A stretch of 7,718 bases of DNA, taken from assembly GCA_020719105.1 (NCBI GenBank), contig DYQV01000113.1:1-7718 (forward strand), written 5' to 3'. Within the stretch, counting starts at the first letter, position 1. Each line of letters opens with the position of its first letter. The stretch comes from Rikenella microfusus. GTDB taxonomy: Bacteria; Bacteroidota; Bacteroidia; Bacteroidales; SZUA-534. The notes under the pieces were generated by a model that did not search any database, was not told the DNA's origin, and saw only the letters and a program-made list of their open reading frames with translations. The position numbers and the translations under genes are program-made. Of the stretch, positions 1 to 7,013 are shown piece after piece.

Positions 1-24
1 TATTGAGGTGTAGCTTAATCGTCA

Positions 25-44
25 GGATTATTAATGAATAATCC
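25..44. repeat. Perfect 8-bp inverted repeat (hairpin) upstream of the first gene
   Basis: GGATTATT at 25-32 and its exact reverse complement AATAATCC at 37-44 are separated by a 4-base AATG loop. No T-run follows (the next bases are GGGTTAATTTG), so it is not a canonical intrinsic terminator. It could be the 3' hairpin of the gene that ends at or before the left edge, since stops occur in all three plus frames at 4-6, 11-13 and 39-41. It could also be an operator, because it lies where the upstream half of the following promoter would be. The repeat is seen directly; either role is inference. Confidence 0.45.
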
Positions 45-55
45 GGGTTAATTTG

Positions 56-63
56 TATTTTTG
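56..63 (+). promoter_or_regulatory. Candidate -7 box for the first PorG-like gene
   Basis: TATTTTTG matches the Bacteroidota -7 consensus TAnnTTTG exactly and lies 16 bases before the ATG at 80. No clear -33 TTTG or TTG is found at the usual 17-23 base distance; the nearest is TTAATG inside the 25-44 inverted repeat. Transcription would begin around 69-71 and give a very short leader. Moderate to low confidence because of the missing -33 element. Confidence 0.35.
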
Positions 64-79
64 TTGAAGAACAATTAAA

Positions 80-868
80 ATGATGCGCAAATTTTTTCTA
101 TTTCTTATCTTATTTTGGTTCTTCTCCATTAATGTGTCGGCTCAATCGTTTAGCCGGTATAAATATGAGTTTTATTACGGTATTGGCGGTACCAACCTCA
201 TGGGCGATGTTTGCGCACCTTCCGATGCCAATAAATTAGTTTGGGTAAATCTTTTTAATACCATTGGTTTTGTTGGAAATAGCGGCTTAAAGTATCGATT
301 ATCGGAAAGGCAATCGGCATCTGTAAATTTATCGCTCGGAAAATTACATGCTGAGGACCCAAAAGATTCTGAGAATTATCAAAATAATAATGATAGAATT
401 TCCAACACTTTCTTTACTGAAGTTTCAATACGATATGAAATGATGATAGTAAAAGAACAAAAGAAAAAAACGGTTTACCGCATGTTAGGTGAAAGCTATT
501 TCAAAAATATTAATATTCCTATCTATCTTTTTATTGGAGCAGGCGGACTCTATAATATGGGGAAATTTTCGCAAAATTCAGTAAATAATAGCATTGTAAT
601 TACACCGTATTCTAATTTTACTTTTGTGATTCCTTATGGAATTGGGTTTAAAACCAGAGTTACCAACACCTCGTATGTAAATTTGGAATTTGGGTTGCGC
701 TTTGCATTCTCTGACAATATAGATTATGCAAACGCAGAAAAGCAATGGACAGGAGCTGGATATCCAAAAAGTTGGTACGACCAATACCAGTTTATTACCG
801 TAAATTACATTATCAAGCTAAAAGCTAATAAAAATGGAATGCCCGTTATACGGACCCTGTTTTTTTGA
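80..868 (+). CDS. PorG-like (DUF6089-type) outer-membrane beta-barrel protein
   Basis: A 262-residue secreted protein. Residues 1-21 form a clear signal peptide: basic MMRK, a very hydrophobic F/L/I core, and cleavage after VSA before Q22. The mature part alternates short amphipathic strands with polar, Asn-rich loops, as in a small outer-membrane barrel. Landmarks shared with the next gene are a Gly-rich first strand ending in MGDV, a GAGG strand near 150-155, IPYGIG at 184-189, DNIDY at 212-216 and WYDQYQF from 232. These align with IPFGIG, DDLDY and DWFSVFG of the neighbour, so the two are divergent tandem paralogues. The C-terminus runs about 15 residues past the last obvious strand and ends in two Phe. 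The family is typically annotated DUF6089 and includes PorG of the type IX secretion system. Assignment to the fold is fairly secure; the specific role is unknown. No cysteine follows the signal peptide, so it is not a lipoprotein. Confidence 0.75.
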   Translation: MMRKFFLFLILFWFFSINVSAQSFSRYKYEFYYGIGGTNLMGDVCAPSDANKLVWVNLFNTIGFVGNSGLKYRLSERQSASVNLSLGKLHAEDPKDSENYQNNNDRISNTFFTEVSIRYEMMIVKEQKKKTVYRMLGESYFKNINIPIYLFIGAGGLYNMGKFSQNSVNNSIVITPYSNFTFVIPYGIGFKTRVTNTSYVNLEFGLRFAFSDNIDYANAEKQWTGAGYPKSWYDQYQFITVNYIIKLKANKNGMPVIRTLFF

Positions 869-920
869 TTGAATCATTTCTTTCAGTTTCCATTTGTTAT
901 AACTGATTTTTTTCTTTTGC

Positions 921-951
921 TTTGCGAAATAGGCAATCAATGCTAATTTTT
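921..951 (+). promoter_or_regulatory. Candidate -33/-7 promoter for the porG-like gene at 966
   Basis: TTTG at 921-924 is followed after exactly 19 bases by TAATTTTT at 944-951. That is one mismatch (final T for G) from the Bacteroidota pattern TTTG-N19-21-TAnnTTTG. The ATG lies 14 bases downstream. It sits in the 97-base gap 869-965, the widest gap within the plus-strand gene series, so an independent promoter is plausible. Apart from this T-rich stretch I see nothing else in the gap. Confidence 0.4.
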
Positions 952-965
952 AACGTTACTTTTAA

Positions 966-1667
966 ATGAAATTGATTGAGTTATTAAAAAATAGGATTGT
1001 GAATCGCAACAGTAGCAAATTTATTTTATCGGTACTACTAATTATTGCCTTATCAGCAAATGCAATTCATGCGCAAACACGCAAAAGTGGCGAGCTGGGA
1101 ATAACTGGCGGTGGTTCCTATTATTTAGGCGATTTAAATAAAATTCCTTTTATTGGGACTAAAATTGCCTTTGGGGCATTTTACCGCCATACCATTGATT
1201 CCCGCTTTTCGGTTCGTGGAAATTTCAATTACGGCCGCTTGGCAGGAGATGCATCGGAGGTTAAATTTGATTTTCCTACAAACTACACCTTTAATAATGC
1301 TTTTTATGAATTAAATGGCCAATTGGAATTTAATTTTATGCCCTATACACCTACCAACAAAAAAACAAAATTCACCCCTTATGTATCCGCTGGAGCTGGG
1401 TTAATGTATTATCCAAAAGGTGCACGGAAGTTTATGATAAATATTCCGTTCGGAATTGGTGCTAAATACAATATTTATAAAAATTTCATGGTAGGAGCCG
1501 ATATAGGAATGCGAAAAACCTTACGGGACGATCTGGATTACCTAGCCGCTTATTACCCTAGCCCTATGCAAAATAACTATGCAGGAACCAAAGACTGGTT
1601 TTCTGTATTTGGTGTTTATTTGTCATATAAAATAAAATATCCACAAAAATGTCCTGCATTTGACTAA
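966..1667 (+). CDS. porG: DUF6089 family outer-membrane beta-barrel protein, probable PorG
   Basis: A 233-residue exported barrel protein. The signal peptide is long: a basic/polar N-region to about residue 18, a hydrophobic core at 19-31, and cleavage after IHA before Q37. An in-frame GTG at 999 (residue 12) would give a more usual N-region and is a possible alternative start. The mature chain shows short strands rich in Gly and aromatics, a YYLGDL motif near the N-terminus, a SAGAG strand, IPFGIG at 160-165, DDLDY at 188-192 and a final aromatic strand SYKIK. In Porphyromonas gingivalis, porG lies directly upstream of uppS, bamA and two ompH genes, the same order as here. PorG there is an outer-membrane component of the type IX secretion system associated with the PorK/PorN ring. 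Family and location are well supported; true PorG function is inferred from synteny, since no other T9SS gene is in the window. The uppS start follows after 22 bases. Confidence 0.75.
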   Translation: MKLIELLKNRIVNRNSSKFILSVLLIIALSANAIHAQTRKSGELGITGGGSYYLGDLNKIPFIGTKIAFGAFYRHTIDSRFSVRGNFNYGRLAGDASEVKFDFPTNYTFNNAFYELNGQLEFNFMPYTPTNKKTKFTPYVSAGAGLMYYPKGARKFMINIPFGIGAKYNIYKNFMVGADIGMRKTLRDDLDYLAAYYPSPMQNNYAGTKDWFSVFGVYLSYKIKYPQKCPAFD

Positions 1668-1672
1668 ATTTG
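1665..1672 (+). promoter_or_regulatory. Candidate -7 box for uppS overlapping the porG stop codon
   Basis: TAAATTTG is an exact TAnnTTTG match whose first three bases are the porG stop codon TAA. The uppS ATG begins 17 bases downstream, giving a predicted leader of about 10 bases. No TTG or TTTG stands at the right distance for a -33 element. It may therefore be fortuitous, with uppS simply read from the porG transcript. Confidence 0.3.
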
Positions 1673-1689
1673 CCGAAATTATTTCATAA

Positions 1690-2430
1690 ATGTCATTGAA
1701 AGAGCAATTAATAGTAGAAAAACTGCCAAGGCACATTGCCATTATTATGGATGGAAATGGGCGTTGGGCAAAAAAGAAGGGGAATATCCGTATTTTTGGA
1801 CATAAAAGCGCAGTAAACAGCGTAAAAGAAACCGCCGAAGCTTGTGCAGAACTAGGGATAAAACATCTCACCCTTTATGCTTTTTCTACAGAAAACTGGA
1901 ACCGTCCAAAAATGGAAGTCAAAGCATTGATGGAATTGCTTATTGCCACTATAAATTCAGAGGTTGACACACTTTTAAATAACAACATACGTTTAAATGC
2001 CATTGGACAATTGCACGATTTGCCAAAAAAAGCTTACAATAAACTAATGGAAGCAATTGATCGCACAAAGGAAAAAAATGGTCTTACCTTAACACTCGCC
2101 TTAAGCTATAGCTCTAAAGTGGAGATATTGGAGGCCGTACGTTCAATTGCAAAGGCCTCTGTCGAGGGCCGGATTCAACCCAATGAGGTTGACGAAACCA
2201 TATTTGAATCGTATTTGAATACGCATGGTGTACCCGATCCCGATTTGATGATACGAACCAGCGGAGAGCAACGTATCAGCAATTTTCTTTTATGGCAGAT
2301 GGCTTATACCGAACTCTATTTTACTGAAGTTTTATGGCCCGATTTTACTAAAGAAGATTTGTATAAAGCCATTCTTGATTATCAGCACCGGGAGCGTAGG
2401 TTTGGTAAAATTAGCGAACAACTTGATTAA
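1690..2430 (+). CDS. uppS: Undecaprenyl diphosphate synthase (cis-prenyltransferase)
   Basis: UppS (EC 2.5.1.31 class) extends farnesyl diphosphate with eight isopentenyl units in cis configuration. The product is C55 undecaprenyl diphosphate, precursor of the lipid carrier for peptidoglycan and surface glycans; the enzyme works at the cytoplasmic face of the inner membrane. All family signatures are present: HIAIIMDGNGRWAK at 15-28 with the catalytic, Mg-binding Asp21; His38; FSTENW at 65-70; DPDLMIRTSGEQR at 183-195, carrying the Arg residues that bind pyrophosphate; and WPDF plus RERRFG near the C-terminus. At 246 residues it is the usual length with no signal peptide. The SYSSKVEI segment at 139-146 keeps a basic residue (Lys143) where many homologues have Arg. 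It lies 22 bases after porG and 44 bases before bamA on the same strand, consistent with one transcription unit. Identification is secure. Confidence 0.97.
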   Translation: MSLKEQLIVEKLPRHIAIIMDGNGRWAKKKGNIRIFGHKSAVNSVKETAEACAELGIKHLTLYAFSTENWNRPKMEVKALMELLIATINSEVDTLLNNNIRLNAIGQLHDLPKKAYNKLMEAIDRTKEKNGLTLTLALSYSSKVEILEAVRSIAKASVEGRIQPNEVDETIFESYLNTHGVPDPDLMIRTSGEQRISNFLLWQMAYTELYFTEVLWPDFTKEDLYKAILDYQHRERRFGKISEQLD

Positions 2431-2474
2431 AAATAACTTTAGATATTTACCCAATTGTAGAACCTTAAAACAGA

Positions 2475-5042
2475 ATGAGAAGAAATATTATTATTATTGC
2501 TTTACTTACCATAACCAACCTAATAGCAGTAGCTCAAGAAATTCAAGATTCAAAATTATCAAAAATTGACTATGCGAAACCCAAAGAATATGAAATTGGG
2601 GGAATTACTATTTCCGGAATAAAGTATTTAGATCAAAATGTTTTGGTTCATCTATCAGGATTAAAAGTAGGCGAAACCATTACTGTTCCGGGCGATAGAA
2701 TTACTCAAGCAATTCACAAACTTTGGAACCATGGCCTGTTTGGCGATGTTGAAATAAGTGCAACAAAAATTGTTGGAAACAGCATCTTTCTTGATATCTA
2801 TTTAAAGGAGCGTCCCCGATTGTCAAAATTTGCATTTGATGGCGTTTCAAAATCAGAGGCCGATGATTTGCGCGAAGAGATTAAATTGATACGTGGCAGT
2901 CAGGTAACTGATGATGTATTAAGCCTTACCGAAAATAGGATAAAAAAATTCTTTATTGCCAAAGGTTATTATAACACTCAGGTTGAAATTGCCCAAAGGG
3001 AAGACTCGCTAATGCCTAACACCGTGATTTTGGACATTAATGTGGATAAAAAAGAGAAAGTAAAAATAAATGAAATAATTTTTGAAGGTAATACCATGTT
3101 TACCGATGAAAAATTAAGAAGGTATTTAAAAGAAACCAAGCAAAAAACCTGGTACAATATTTTTAAAGCTTCAAAATATGTTGAAAGCACCTTTGAAGAA
3201 GACAAAGGCAAGCTTATTGCCAAATACAATGAAAAAGGGTATCGCGATGCGAAAATTGAAGTTGACTCCGTTTATCGGTTTGATGATAAGATGTTGAATG
3301 TTTACATAAAAATATTTGAGGGCAACCAATACTTCTTTAGAGATGTTACTTGGGTTGGAAACTCGAAATATCCATCAGAATTATTGGATCGGGAATTAAA
3401 AATTACAAAAGGCGATGTTTTTGATCAATCGATACTTGACAAACGGTTGTTTGGTGATGAAGATGCCGTTTCCTCCTTATATCTCGACCGAGGGTATTTA
3501 TTTTTCTCAGCAGTACCGGTTGAAGTTCAGGTTGATAACGATTCAATTGATTTGGAAATACGCATTTATGAGGGAAAACAAGCTACCATTAATAAGATAA
3601 CTATTACTGGAAATACAAGAACCAATGAACATGTTATCCGGCGGGAAATTTGGACCAAACCCGGTGATTTATTCAGTCGTGCAGATATTATCAGAACCAA
3701 TAGAGAACTAGCCAATTTAGGATATTTTGATCCGGAAAAGCTCGATGTTAGGCCGGTTCCGAATCAAGCAGATGGTACCGTGGATATTGAATACGTTGTC
3801 GAAGAAAGAGCATCAGACCAAATTGAACTCTCCGGTGGTTGGGGTGGTGGTATGGTAATTGGTACCCTTGGACTTACTTTTAACAATTTTTCGTTAGGGA
3901 ATATTTTTAATCTTGAATCATACAGCCCATTGCCTACCGGTGATGGACAAAAACTATCCATCAGAGCACAAACCAATGGCAAGTATTATCAATCGTATAG
4001 TATGTCGTTCACTGAACCGTGGCTTGGTGGTAAAAAGCCCAATTCCTTATCGGTTTCTATACATCATTCCATACAATCACAATACAGTTATTACAACCGT
4101 TCATCAGTCAATACCGGGCAAAACATGCAAATAACAGGGGTTTCTGTGGGTTTGGGAAAACGTTTAACCTGGCCCGATAATTTTTTTACCCTTTACAATG
4201 CATTGAGTTTCCAACGATATAAAATGAATGATTACAATTATTCCTCCTTTATTATAAAGGATGGCTCTTCGCACAATTTTAACTTTACTACCGTTTTTGG
4301 CAGGAATTCAGTCGATCAACCTTTATATCCCAGAACGGGATCCAATATTTCATTGAGCTTATCGGTAACCCCACCCTATTCCCTTTTTAAAGAAGATAAT
4401 TTCTGGCTGTTGTCCGATAGTGAAAAACAAGCTATTGAAGATGACAATGTGGGTAATTCGGAATCACTTATTAACCAAGCCGAAACAGCAAATAAATATA
4501 AATGGATTGAATACCATAAATGGAAGTTCAAGTCGGAATGGTACACTCAAATTATGAATAAACTGGTATTACGCACCAACATTGAATTTGGATATCTGGG
4601 ATATTACAGTAAAAACCTAGGGTATTCCCCATTTGAAACCTTTCAATTGGGCGGCGATGGAATGTCGGGGTTTAGTTATTACGGAACCGATGTAATTCCG
4701 TTACGGGGTTACGATAATGGTTACCAGAGCCGGGGATCGCTGACTGCTTATCCGCAAGCCAATGTTTACGATAAATTCAGTTTGGAATTAAGGTATCCGT
4801 TAACGTTGAATCCTTCGGCAACTATTTATGCACTTGCCTTTTTAGAAGCAGGTAATTCCTGGTACGACATTAACGATATGAACCCATTTGATGTTTACAA
4901 TTCAGCAGGTGTGGGACTTCGGTTCTGGTTGCCAATGTTTGGAATGTTAGGTGTTGACTGGGGTTACGGTTTTGATCCGGTATATGGGCAGAGTTCAGCG
5001 GCAGGCGGTCAGTTTGCTTTTACTATTGGACAACAATTTTAA
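2475..5042 (+). CDS. bamA: BamA/Omp85 outer-membrane protein assembly factor
   Basis: BamA folds and inserts beta-barrel proteins into the outer membrane as the core of the BAM complex. The 855-residue precursor starts with a signal peptide (MRRN, Ile/Leu core, cleavage after AVA before Q21). Five POTRA domains follow, judged from repeated I-x-GN or related motifs and Gly-Tyr/Phe turns: roughly 39-112, 113-194, 195-284, 285-368 and 369-448. A 16-strand-type barrel (Omp85/D15 domain) occupies about 455-855. The L6-loop motif of the superfamily is present as LRGY with Arg744. The chain ends in strand FAFTIGQQF, a good C-terminal beta-signal. The segment 638-677 between two barrel strands is long and acidic, probably an enlarged extracellular loop. 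Length is normal for Bacteroidota BamA. The ompH gene follows after 17 bases, so chaperone and insertase are probably co-transcribed. I see no strong promoter before it; TAACTTTA at 2434-2441 is only a partial -7 match. Confidence 0.96.
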   Translation: MRRNIIIIALLTITNLIAVAQEIQDSKLSKIDYAKPKEYEIGGITISGIKYLDQNVLVHLSGLKVGETITVPGDRITQAIHKLWNHGLFGDVEISATKIVGNSIFLDIYLKERPRLSKFAFDGVSKSEADDLREEIKLIRGSQVTDDVLSLTENRIKKFFIAKGYYNTQVEIAQREDSLMPNTVILDINVDKKEKVKINEIIFEGNTMFTDEKLRRYLKETKQKTWYNIFKASKYVESTFEEDKGKLIAKYNEKGYRDAKIEVDSVYRFDDKMLNVYIKIFEGNQYFFRDVTWVGNSKYPSELLDRELKITKGDVFDQSILDKRLFGDEDAVSSLYLDRGYLFFSAVPVEVQVDNDSIDLEIRIYEGKQATINKITITGNTRTNEHVIRREIWTKPGDLFSRADIIRTNRELANLGYFDPEKLDVRPVPNQADGTVDIEYVVEERASDQIELSGGWGGGMVIGTLGLTFNNFSLGNIFNLESYSPLPTGDGQKLSIRAQTNGKYYQSYSMSFTEPWLGGKKPNSLSVSIHHSIQSQYSYYNRSSVNTGQNMQITGVSVGLGKRLTWPDNFFTLYNALSFQRYKMNDYNYSSFIIKDGSSHNFNFTTVFGRNSVDQPLYPRTGSNISLSLSVTPPYSLFKEDNFWLLSDSEKQAIEDDNVGNSESLINQAETANKYKWIEYHKWKFKSEWYTQIMNKLVLRTNIEFGYLGYYSKNLGYSPFETFQLGGDGMSGFSYYGTDVIPLRGYDNGYQSRGSLTAYPQANVYDKFSLELRYPLTLNPSATIYALAFLEAGNSWYDINDMNPFDVYNSAGVGLRFWLPMFGMLGVDWGYGFDPVYGQSSAAGGQFAFTIGQQF

Positions 5043-5059
5043 ACTTAAAAAATACAGTT

Positions 5060-5572
5060 ATGAAAAAAGTAGTAATAGCCTTTTTATTTGCGCTTTTAGG
5101 GATAAATTCCCAAGCACAAAAATTTGCTTTTGTTGATACCGATTACATTCTAAAAAGCATACCTACTTACGAATCAGCGCAAGAACAGTTGGGAATCATG
5201 TCGAAAGATTGGCAGTCGGAAATTGAAACCAAACATGCGAATGTTGAAAAATTATATAAAGAATTTCAGGCTGAAAAAGTATTGCTAACCGAGGAGATGA
5301 AGAAACAACGGGAAGAAGAAATAATTCAAAAAGAAAGAGAAATTAAAGACTTACAAAAAAAATATTTCGGCTCCGAAGGCGACCTATTTAAAAAAAGGAA
5401 AGAACTGGTGGAGCCCATTCAAAACGATATTTTTAATGCCATTAAAGAAATTGCATCGGAAGGAAATTATGCCATAATATTTGATGCAGCCGGTGGCGCT
5501 ACCATGCTTTATTCCGATCCAAAATACGACAAAAGCGACGAAGTTTTATCAAAACTTGGATTTAAGAATTAA
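5060..5572 (+). CDS. ompH: OmpH/Skp family periplasmic chaperone, first copy
   Basis: Skp/OmpH proteins are trimeric, jellyfish-shaped periplasmic chaperones that hold unfolded outer-membrane proteins for delivery to BamA. This 170-residue protein has a short signal peptide (MKKV, hydrophobic core, cleavage after SQA19). A first strand FAFVDTDYIL opens the small trimerising body. A long Lys/Glu-rich helical coiled-coil hairpin follows at about residues 40-120. The chain then returns to the body with NYAIIFDAAGGATMLYSDP. That arrangement (strand, long hairpin, closing strands) is the Skp fold. It lies 17 bases after bamA with no promoter box or terminator in between, so expression is probably tied to bamA. 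The 59-base gap after it contains the promoter of the second copy. The family call is strong; client specificity is unknown. Confidence 0.92.
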   Translation: MKKVVIAFLFALLGINSQAQKFAFVDTDYILKSIPTYESAQEQLGIMSKDWQSEIETKHANVEKLYKEFQAEKVLLTEEMKKQREEEIIQKEREIKDLQKKYFGSEGDLFKKRKELVEPIQNDIFNAIKEIASEGNYAIIFDAAGGATMLYSDPKYDKSDEVLSKLGFKN

Positions 5573-5584
5573 TTTATATCTTTG
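5556..5584 (+). promoter_or_regulatory. Promoter for the second ompH gene (TTG-N18-TATCTTTG)
   Basis: TTG at 5556-5558, inside the last codons of the first ompH, is followed after 18 bases by TATCTTTG at 5577-5584, an exact TAnnTTTG -7 element. The predicted start of transcription is near 5591, leaving a leader of roughly 40 bases, A-rich and without a Shine-Dalgarno sequence, before the ATG at 5632. This is the best-formed promoter in the window. It implies that the second chaperone can be expressed separately from the bamA transcript. Confidence 0.6.
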
Positions 5585-5631
5585 ACCAATTATCAAAAAC
5601 TTAGCAATAAAAACTAAATAAACTTATACAA

Positions 5632-6150
5632 ATGAAAAAAATAGCCGTATCAGCACTAATTGTTTTATCTATTGTTTTTAACAGCAGTACCTTTGCACAA
5701 AAACAATACAAATTTGGGCATATCGATTCCAATCAACTTTTATCGCTTATGCCGGAACGCGAAAAAGCTAAAGTTGAATTAGAAAATCATGCCAAACAAT
5801 TAGAAAAAACCTTAACCGGAATGCAATCGGAATTAGAGCGTAAATATCAGGAATATATGACTTCAGCCGATTCTTTATCAAAATTGATTAAGCAAACCAA
5901 AGAAGCCGAATTGACTGAAATGCAACAACGGATGCAAAGTTTCCAACAAAATGCACAAAAAGAGTTGTCGGAAAAAGAAAATGAACTATTGCAACCCATT
6001 ATTTTAAAAGCTAAGAATGCAATTACAGCCGTAGCCGAAGAAAGAGGTTATATTTATGTTTTTGATATGGGAACCGGATCCCTACTTTATTTTAGCGAAG
6101 ACAGCGAAGACCTGCTGCCCTTTGTAAAAACAAAGCTTGGAATTAAATAA
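5632..6150 (+). CDS. ompH: OmpH/Skp family periplasmic chaperone, second copy
   Basis: A 172-residue paralogue of the preceding gene with the same architecture. A signal peptide is cleaved after TFA22 before Q23. An opening strand YKFGHIDSNQLL comes next, then a long coiled-coil hairpin at about 45-130, and a closing body segment YIYVFDMGTGSLLYFSED. Its hairpin is richer in Gln, Met and Ser and less strongly charged than that of the first copy, so the two are clearly diverged, not a recent duplication. Two consecutive ompH genes after bamA are common in Bacteroidota, including Porphyromonas. It has its own upstream promoter and ends 21 bases before an intrinsic terminator hairpin, so it is the last gene of the uppS-bamA-ompH unit. 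The family call is strong; division of labour between the two copies cannot be read from sequence. Confidence 0.92.
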   Translation: MKKIAVSALIVLSIVFNSSTFAQKQYKFGHIDSNQLLSLMPEREKAKVELENHAKQLEKTLTGMQSELERKYQEYMTSADSLSKLIKQTKEAELTEMQQRMQSFQQNAQKELSEKENELLQPIILKAKNAITAVAEERGYIYVFDMGTGSLLYFSEDSEDLLPFVKTKLGIK

Positions 6151-6171
6151 TTGGACACTAAATAAAATTGC

Positions 6172-6205
6172 AAGACCATCAATACGTTGATGGTCTTTAT
6201 TTTTT
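6172..6205 (+). terminator. Strong rho-independent terminator after the second ompH
   Basis: AAGACCATCAA at 6172-6182 and TTGATGGTCTT at 6187-6197 form a perfect 11-bp stem closed by the tetraloop TACG. TATTTTTT follows at 6198-6205, giving a classical U-tract. It closes the ompH transcript. Its T-tract ends only 6 bases before the murI ATG at 6212, so it also occupies nearly the whole leader region of murI. Confidence 0.9.
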
Positions 6206-6211
6206 AAAGCA

Positions 6212-7003
6212 ATGAATAAAAATCCTATAGGAATCTTCGATTCGGGTGTTGGAGGATTAACCGTGTGGAAGCATGTACACCAGTTATTGCCCAATGAAAA
6301 ATTGATTTACCTGGCCGATAGCATGCATTGTCCTTATGGCACCAAACCCGCTGAGGAAATTATAGAATTATCGAGGGCAAACACCCGCTTTTTACTGAAT
6401 AAAGGATGCAAACTTATTATTGTAGCCTGCAATACTGCAACGGCATCGGCCATTGATACACTTCGCTCTGAATTCAATATACCCTTTGTAGGTATGGAAC
6501 CCGCCGTTAAACCGGCAGCCGTAAATACTACTACCGGAAAAATTGGTGTATTGGCTACTAAAGGAACCTTTGAAGGAAGGTTATTCAAAGAAACAAGCCA
6601 GAAATATGCTAAAGGAGTTGACACCCTGATTCAAGTTGGCGAAGGACTGGTTGAACTGGTTGAAAACAATGAGTTTGAATCGGAAAAAGCACACCATTTG
6701 TTAAGTCATTATATTAATCCCATGATTGGTGCCGGGGTTGACCAAATTGTGCTGGGTTGTACCCATTATCCCTTTTTTATTCCGTTGCTGAAGCAGATAG
6801 TTCCAGATTCCATCCAGATTATTGATCCGGCACCGGCAATAGCCGTAAGGGTTGAAAATATACTCATGGAACTTGGATTGCAAAGTAATTCAGCAGAAGT
6901 TAACTTAGAATTCTATTCAACCGGCGATACAAAAGTTATTGATTCTTTGGTCACAAAAATAACCGGACAATCCTATCCTGCTAAAAATATTGAAACATCA
7001 TAG
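6212..7003 (+). CDS. murI: Glutamate racemase
   Basis: MurI (EC 5.1.1.3) interconverts L- and D-glutamate without a cofactor, supplying D-Glu for the peptidoglycan stem peptide in the cytoplasm. The 263-residue protein has normal family length and all key elements. IGIFDSGVGGLTV at 6-18 contains Asp10. CPYGTK at 40-45 is the usual substrate-binding PYG. VACNTATA contains the first catalytic cysteine, Cys73. GCTHYPF contains the second catalytic cysteine, Cys183, and His185. The two cysteines act as the acid/base pair on opposite faces of the substrate. The start is fixed by the N-terminal IGIFDSG motif, which begins five residues in. murI commonly follows the ompH genes in Bacteroidota, but here a strong terminator lies between. 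It therefore needs its own promoter or readthrough. A weak candidate is TTG at 6137-6139 with TAAAATTG at 6163-6170. Identification is secure; regulation is uncertain. Confidence 0.96.
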   Translation: MNKNPIGIFDSGVGGLTVWKHVHQLLPNEKLIYLADSMHCPYGTKPAEEIIELSRANTRFLLNKGCKLIIVACNTATASAIDTLRSEFNIPFVGMEPAVKPAAVNTTTGKIGVLATKGTFEGRLFKETSQKYAKGVDTLIQVGEGLVELVENNEFESEKAHHLLSHYINPMIGAGVDQIVLGCTHYPFFIPLLKQIVPDSIQIIDPAPAIAVRVENILMELGLQSNSAEVNLEFYSTGDTKVIDSLVTKITGQSYPAKNIETS

Positions 7004-7013
7004 TATATTATAA

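Noticed and set aside
1..41. C-terminal end of an upstream gene
   Set aside because: Stops occur at 4-6, 11-13 and 39-41 in the three plus frames. The few preceding codons cannot be recognised, so no gene fragment can be assigned.
843..866. CCGT/ACGG stem (843-846 and 850-853) followed by a T7 run at 860-866, resembling a terminator at the end of the first gene
   Set aside because: The stem has only 4 bp with a 3-base loop, and six bases separate it from the T-run. The run is explained by the terminal Phe codons.
2434..2441. TAACTTTA as a -7 box for bamA
   Set aside because: The last base mismatches the consensus and no TTG or TTTG stands at a suitable distance. Co-transcription with uppS is simpler.
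6334..6624. Minus-strand 96-codon open frame inside murI
   Set aside because: Antisense shadow of a fully conserved murI sequence. No promoter or family resemblance.
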